From Candidatus Zipacnadia bacterium (GTDB taxonomy: Bacteria > Armatimonadota > Zipacnadia > Zipacnadales > Zipacnadaceae), in NCBI GenBank assembly GCA_029821195.1, contig JALGTU010000009.1:1-41439 (forward strand): a stretch of DNA of 41,439 bases, given 5' to 3'. Shown here in pieces: positions 37,762 through 41,439 of the stretch. Both the position numbers and the translations under genes were made by a program. Under the pieces are notes generated by a model. The model ran no database searches. It saw only the letters and a list, made by a program, of their open reading frames with translations, and was not told the origin of the DNA. Every line of letters begins with the position of its first letter. The first letter of the stretch is position 1.

Positions 37762-38319
37762 CTACTGGTTTTCGCCGGTGTCCTCGGACGCCTCGCTCTT
37801 CACACAGACACACACCTCCGCCGGGCGCACCACCCGATCGTGCAGCTTGTAGCCCGGCCGAAACTCCTCGATAATCTGGCCCGCGCCGATCTGCTCGTCT
37901 TTGACAGGTCTGCGCTCAATAGCCTCGTGTAGGCGGGGATCAAACTGCTCGCCGACTGTGGCCAGCCGCGTCAGACCAAACTGCTCGAGCACGCTAAGGA
38001 GCTGGCGAAATGTCATCTCGACACCGGACACGACTTCCTGCGGCGACTGCTCTTCGCTGCGGGCCGATTCCAGCGCCAGCTCCAAATGATCCAGTACCGG
38101 CACCAGCGCCGTCACGACCGCCTCGTGAGCGTATTGCATTTGCTGCGCGTGCTGCCCGACCACACGTTGCCGGTAGTTGCGCAGCTCCGCGGCGGCGCGC
38201 AGGTAGCGGTCCTCCGCCTCGGCAAGCTCCTGCTCCAGCTCAGCAATACGCGTCTCAAGCTCCTCCTGAAGGGCGCTTGCGCTTTCGGCCGATTCGTCAT
38301 GCTGCTTGTCGTCAAACAC
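37762..38319 (-). CDS. grpE: Nucleotide exchange factor GrpE
   Basis: Releases ADP from DnaK. The N-terminal coiled coil (about 15-60, Glu/Ala/Leu-rich with LRNYRQRV) leads to the head domain with VLDHLELALESA, FGLTRL and FDPRLHEAI, ending in RPAEVCVCV. 185 residues, normal size. The GTG start follows GGGAGG at good spacing. It lies 128 bases after hrcA, in the usual hrcA-grpE order, but dnaK and dnaJ do not follow; ftsZ does. Confidence 0.95.
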   Translation of the reverse strand: MFDDKQHDESAESASALQEELETRIAELEQELAEAEDRYLRAAAELRNYRQRVVGQHAQQMQYAHEAVVTALVPVLDHLELALESARSEEQSPQEVVSGVEMTFRQLLSVLEQFGLTRLATVGEQFDPRLHEAIERRPVKDEQIGAGQIIEEFRPGYKLHDRVVRPAEVCVCVKSEASEDTGENQ

Positions 38320-38360
38320 TCAGTCAACCTCCCGCGTGCCTTAGTCCCACCGACAAACAT

Positions 38361-38381
38361 CTGGTGAGGAACCATCACCAG
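38361..38381 (-). repeat. Hairpin between hrcA and grpE
   Basis: CTGGTGA (38361-38367) and TCACCAG (38375-38381), a perfect seven-base stem with a seven-base loop. On the minus strand it lies about 67 bases after the hrcA stop and 42 before the grpE start. There is no T-run. It could adjust grpE level relative to hrcA. It does not match CIRCE. Confidence 0.5.
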
Positions 38382-38447
38382 GCGCGGTCATACGAAGGCA
38401 GGTAGCCCGTCGTGGCGCAGCACAATCACCAATGAAAAGCGGCCTCA

Positions 38448-39509
38448 CTAGCCGGTCTCAGCACCGGACAGGACGGCCCCCGCCTGCTGCGCCACGCACT
38501 CCACCGCCGAGATTACCTCATCATACGCCATCCGCATCGGCCCCAGTACCCCCAGAATACCCCGGAGGTCACTGCGCCCCACAAAGGTGGACAGTACAGA
38601 GCTGCACTGCTCCAAGCGGGGAATCGCGTGCTCCGAACCGATTATCACGCTCAATTCCGCACCCTCTGCGGCCATACTCAGCAGCTCACGCAGCGCGGGC
38701 TGCTCGCCCAGAGTCTCGACCACCGCCTGCAGGTGCGACAAATCTTGAAACTCCGGAGCATCCAGGATGTAAGCGGTGCCCTCTACGTAAACCCGGCTGC
38801 CCGCACCAGCCCAAAGCTGCTGCCGTACCGCGCGCAACAGGTCGGCGGGAATGCCCGCCTCGCCCACCGTCCCCCCAGCCGGGCTATCCGGCGCCCAGGT
38901 AGATAAGCCAGTGCTAAGCCGATGCCGTATCGCCCTCCCCAATTGCTCGACCTGCTCGACAGTAATGCTCTCCGCAGAGCGGACTACAAACTCCTGTCGC
39001 CGGCCCGCCGAGTAAGTACACAGGACCCGGACGGTGTGCGCACTCACCGGCCGCGCCTCGACGTCCATCAGCTGATCTGCTTCCCGGCCCGGTTCCAGGG
39101 CTACCGCTGGGTGCTTGACAATGTCCGCCAGCAGCTTCGTGCTCAACCGCAAAATCTTGTCAGCGTCCCGCTCGACCCGCCGATACTGACTGTGAATCCA
39201 GCTCAGCTTATCAATGGGTAGCTTCTCGTGCGCCGCCAGATGATTGACGTGGAAACGGTACGCCTTCTCCCCAGGCACCCGACCCGCGGAGGTGTGGGGC
39301 TGAGATAAATAGCCCAGCCGCTCCAACTCTGCCATCTCGTTGCGAATCGTCGCCGAGCTTACCGACAACTCCTCGCAATGGGCCAGGGCTTTGCTTCCTA
39401 CCGGACGCTTGGTCGCGACGTGCTCGCGAACGATCGCGGAAAGAATGCACCGTTGACGTTCCGTCAACTCTTCACCAGCCGTTTTTGCTCGAGACTTGTC
39501 ATCAGACAT
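38448..39509 (-). CDS. hrcA: Heat-inducible transcription repressor HrcA
   Basis: Represses chaperone operons by binding CIRCE, with activity tuned by GroEL. The winged-helix N-terminus has LSVSSATIRNEMAELERLGYL and SQPHTSAGRVP. The GAF-like dimer region follows (KHPAVALEPG, then HTVRVLCTY), and the C-terminal VLGPMRMAYDEVISAVECV is diagnostic. ATG 39509 was chosen since GGGAGG lies 11 bases upstream; the alternative GTG 39521 would sit too close to it. 353 residues. Its expected target in the window is the CIRCE at 11994-12020. No good CIRCE stands before hrcA itself, so it may not autoregulate in the usual way. Confidence 0.96.
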   Translation of the reverse strand: MSDDKSRAKTAGEELTERQRCILSAIVREHVATKRPVGSKALAHCEELSVSSATIRNEMAELERLGYLSQPHTSAGRVPGEKAYRFHVNHLAAHEKLPIDKLSWIHSQYRRVERDADKILRLSTKLLADIVKHPAVALEPGREADQLMDVEARPVSAHTVRVLCTYSAGRRQEFVVRSAESITVEQVEQLGRAIRHRLSTGLSTWAPDSPAGGTVGEAGIPADLLRAVRQQLWAGAGSRVYVEGTAYILDAPEFQDLSHLQAVVETLGEQPALRELLSMAAEGAELSVIIGSEHAIPRLEQCSSVLSTFVGRSDLRGILGVLGPMRMAYDEVISAVECVAQQAGAVLSGAETG

Positions 39510-39553
39510 CGCCCATTCCACCTCCCGTGCCCCACACTCCCTCCCCAGCTAAG

Positions 39554-39582
39554 AGAATACCAAGCTCGCCCGGCGTTGTCAA
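39554..39582 (-). promoter_or_regulatory. Promoter of hrcA-grpE
   Basis: On the minus strand, TTGACA (39577-39582), 17-base spacer, TATTCT (39554-39559). Start would be near 39547, about 40 bases before the hrcA ATG. TTAGC and GAGTG fragments occur downstream of the -10 but not at CIRCE spacing. Confidence 0.8.
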
Positions 39583-39643
39583 GATTCCCGCCGCCACCAA
39601 TCGGCAGGAGCTGCGGGGGGTCGTGCCGAATATACCCAACAAT

Positions 39644-39964
39644 ATGACTATTCGCGAGTTTCAACAGTTGATCGAGCGCATCTATTACGACAAGGACAGC
39701 AGCCGCGGCCTACAGTCCACGTTTATGTGGTTCGTCGAAGAGGTCGGCGAGCTGGCCCAGGCCCTGCGCCGCCGCGATCAGAAGCAGCTTGCCGAAGAAT
39801 TCAGCGACGTGCTGGCCTGGCTGGCCACAACCGCCTCCATCGCCGGAATTGACCTGGAAGACGCCACCCGTAAGTACACCGGCGGTTGCCCGAAATGCGG
39901 GCAGATCCCGTGCACCTGTCCCGAGCCTGGTGGCGATCAGTCGGAATTATCCCCTCCGCGGTGA
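39644..39964 (+). CDS. MazG-like nucleotide pyrophosphohydrolase with C-terminal cysteine motif
   Basis: Small all-alpha NTP pyrophosphohydrolase, likely a house-cleaning enzyme for non-canonical nucleotides. The metal-binding motifs are EEVGE (32-36) and EEFSD (51-55). A C-terminal GCPKCGQIPCTC (cysteines 82, 85, 90 and 92) forms a probable zinc or metal knuckle, as in some archaeal-type single-domain MazG proteins. ATG 39644 was chosen because the upstream open frame overlaps hrcA and its promoter and shows no family features; the protein is then 106 residues. There is no Shine-Dalgarno before this ATG; TATACC lies nine bases before it, so a leaderless message is possible. It overlaps the convergent helicase gene by 28 bases. 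Confidence 0.88.
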   Translation: MTIREFQQLIERIYYDKDSSRGLQSTFMWFVEEVGELAQALRRRDQKQLAEEFSDVLAWLATTASIAGIDLEDATRKYTGGCPKCGQIPCTCPEPGGDQSELSPPR

Positions 39965-41439
39965 CATAGCTCTGTGTAGTCGCAACTCCCACAAGGCGCT
40001 CCCGGCGGGCAATCCGGCCACTGCCCCTCCGATTCGAGTTCGACAAGCCGGGCCAAAGCCTGCTCCAAACGCTGCTCCTGGCGCGCCAGCAGCGCTTCGT
40101 CCAACGGCACTTCCTTGAGGCCCTCCGGCGTGACATGCACCAGCACCGGCTCCCAGTCACCGCCATCGCCTTGCTCGGCGGCCAGCGCCTGCCGGTATAT
40201 CAGCATCTGGAGTGCATAGTCCTCCAACTCGCGCTCACCGAGCCACCGGTTGGTCTTGAAATCGGCGAACTGCCCCTGCTCCGCCACGACCAGGTCCAGC
40301 CGACCACTCACCGCAACAATCACTCTCCCGACCTCGCGCACCAGATGGACCGGCCGCTCCACGTCCTGACCGGGCGGGGCAAGCTCCGCCCACGGACTGG
40401 CCCGAAACGCCCCGATCAGCTCGTGCACCCGGGCCAGGTCATCCGCCTCCGCCTCGGCCAACACGGTGTCGCACAGACCCTGCAGGTAGGCGTCATCGAG
40501 CCCACCTCTGCTGCGGTAATGAGCCGCCACATACTCGTGAAAGCAGGTCCCAATCGCCAGCTCAATCGCCGGGCCAGCTTCTTCCCCCACCTCTTCCACC
40601 CGCCACTTGTGATTGATCCACCAGCGCCGCGGACAGGCGAGCACATCGCGCAGCGCGCTGAAGCTGGTGCGGATCACGGCGGGCCGCTGTATAAGCTCAA
40701 GACCCTCAGGCAGCCGCGCAGGCAGCAGCGGAGCGCCCGGCCCGTAGCCTGGGCCAGGGGTGACCCGCCCAGCCAGTTCCGCCCCGGACTCTTCGACCGC
40801 GCCGACCAGGTCCTCGCCCCAGGGAATCACCACTTCGCCGGTTTTGCCCACGGCATACGTGACGCACAGGAAGTGCTGGGCGCGGGTGAGCGCAACGTAC
40901 CAGAGCCGCTCTTCTTCCTGCAACTGTTTGTCCCGGCCAGTGAAGAGCTTGGAGACTATGCTCTTGGCTGAGCGTTCGCCCTCCACGGTGAAGCCCACCA
41001 GCCCGCAGGACTCATCATACACCGTGCTGCCCCGCCTCAGCCCATGCGGGTCCCAGGCCATCACGAACACCACCGGGAAGCCGAGGCCCTTGGCCCGGTG
41101 GATGGTCATAACCTGCACGGCATTACGAACAGGTATATCCGGAGCGGGCAGTTCCAGGCCGCTCTCGCCTTCGTACAGGTCAACCGCGCAGACAAGCTCC
41201 GCCAAGCCCGTAGCGACGCCACCACCGCTCAGCTCCTCGATAATCGCCTCGAAGGTCGCCTTGACCGCAGGTGCAGCCACCCGCTCCGCAGGCGTCATCC
41301 CAGCCTCGGGAATCGCCGCCAATAGCATCTCGAATACCGTGCGCGCGGGGTGCAGCAAGCTGGCCGCGCGCAGCCGCCTGATGAGTTCGTATAGCTCGCG
41401 GAGCTGGCCGACCGGCAGCTCGCCGCGCTCCGACGAGCT
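39937..41439 (-). CDS. UvrD-type helicase with RecB-family nuclease domain, C-terminal part (AddA/AdnB-like)
   Basis: The visible 500 residues are the end of a superfamily 1A helicase-nuclease involved in double-strand-break processing. Helicase motif V is VMTIHRAKGLGFPVVFV and motif VI is EEERLWYVALTRAQHF. The nuclease part starts at about residue 250 of the visible protein: GTCFHEYVAAHY, then SGRLDLVV and the active-site ADFKTN, then QMLIYRQAL. Four cysteines, one in ACPRRWW and three in CGSCDYTELC, have the spacing of the 4Fe-4S staple of AddB, AdnB and Cas4-type nucleases. The frame is open to the window edge; the Walker A part lies outside. A partner subunit gene (addB-like) may lie upstream. 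Confidence 0.88.
   Translation of the reverse strand, partial: SSSERGELPVGQLRELYELIRRLRAASLLHPARTVFEMLLAAIPEAGMTPAERVAAPAVKATFEAIIEELSGGGVATGLAELVCAVDLYEGESGLELPAPDIPVRNAVQVMTIHRAKGLGFPVVFVMAWDPHGLRRGSTVYDESCGLVGFTVEGERSAKSIVSKLFTGRDKQLQEEERLWYVALTRAQHFLCVTYAVGKTGEVVIPWGEDLVGAVEESGAELAGRVTPGPGYGPGAPLLPARLPEGLELIQRPAVIRTSFSALRDVLACPRRWWINHKWRVEEVGEEAGPAIELAIGTCFHEYVAAHYRSRGGLDDAYLQGLCDTVLAEAEADDLARVHELIGAFRASPWAELAPPGQDVERPVHLVREVGRVIVAVSGRLDLVVAEQGQFADFKTNRWLGERELEDYALQMLIYRQALAAEQGDGGDWEPVLVHVTPEGLKEVPLDEALLARQEQRLEQALARLVELESEGQWPDCPPGAPCGSCDYTELCHRGGDNSD

Noticed and set aside
39510-39560. CIRCE operator upstream of hrcA
   Set aside because: TTAGC and GAGTG fragments are present, but the arms do not match over nine bases and the spacing is wrong.

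Overview
The window is a GC-rich bacterial chromosome segment with mostly housekeeping content, plus one locus for a Tad (tight adherence, type IVc) pilus. No phage, transposase, CRISPR array, rRNA or tRNA was recognised. Three traits point to a diderm-like environmental lineage of the Armatimonadota / Hydrogenedentota kind, as a tentative inference only: a prepilin-type H-X9-DG protein, a sulfatase next to a uroporphyrinogen-decarboxylase-like protein, and a DUF1385 (YqhQ) gene in the rpmE-prfA-prmC cluster. FtsZ is present, which argues against Planctomycetes. Promoters are of ordinary sigma-70 type; several are near-consensus.

Left arm (1-7156, minus strand) is one long gene train: rpmE, yqhQ-like, prfA, prmC, tsaC, a divergent ychF, pabB and pabA. 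It covers translation termination and its methylation, tRNA t6A synthesis, and p-aminobenzoate synthesis for folate. pabA is cut by the window edge. A divergent promoter region (7157-7333) separates it from queD-queC (7-deazaguanine synthesis) and an H-X9-DG pseudopilin.

Middle (9344-15767): a cytoplasmic Cys-type sulfatase is followed by a URO-D-like protein whose apparent 5' end holds an in-frame TGA. groES-groEL follows under a promoter overlapped by a CIRCE operator and ends in a strong terminator. A convergent membrane glycosyltransferase gene is split by a frameshift.

Tad locus (16031-29772, plus strand): a near-consensus promoter leads a cluster of five Flp-type pilin sequences (four intact, one degenerate). 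A hairpin follows each intact pilin. Then come the prepilin peptidase (tadV/cpaA), one TadE-like pseudopilin, cpaB, a secretin with four BON-like repeats, cpaE/tadZ, cpaF/tadA, tadB, tadC, a GAF-containing histidine kinase and an OmpR-type response regulator. The kinase and regulator are probably the controllers of the pilus, by position only. This locus is the most distinctive part of the window.

Right arm: an operon on the minus strand (2-hydroxyacid dehydrogenase, a GT2 dolichyl-phosphate-glucosyltransferase-like protein, ligA) converges on the response regulator, with stop codons sharing one CTAG. Two GT4 glycosyltransferases follow on the plus strand. Then, on the minus strand, come ftsZ under its own perfect promoter and hrcA-grpE, without dnaK/dnaJ nearby. 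The window ends with mazG on the plus strand and, on the minus strand, the C-terminal half of a UvrD-type helicase with a RecB-family nuclease domain and four cysteines suited to an Fe-S cluster. HrcA encoded here is the expected repressor for the CIRCE site in front of groES.
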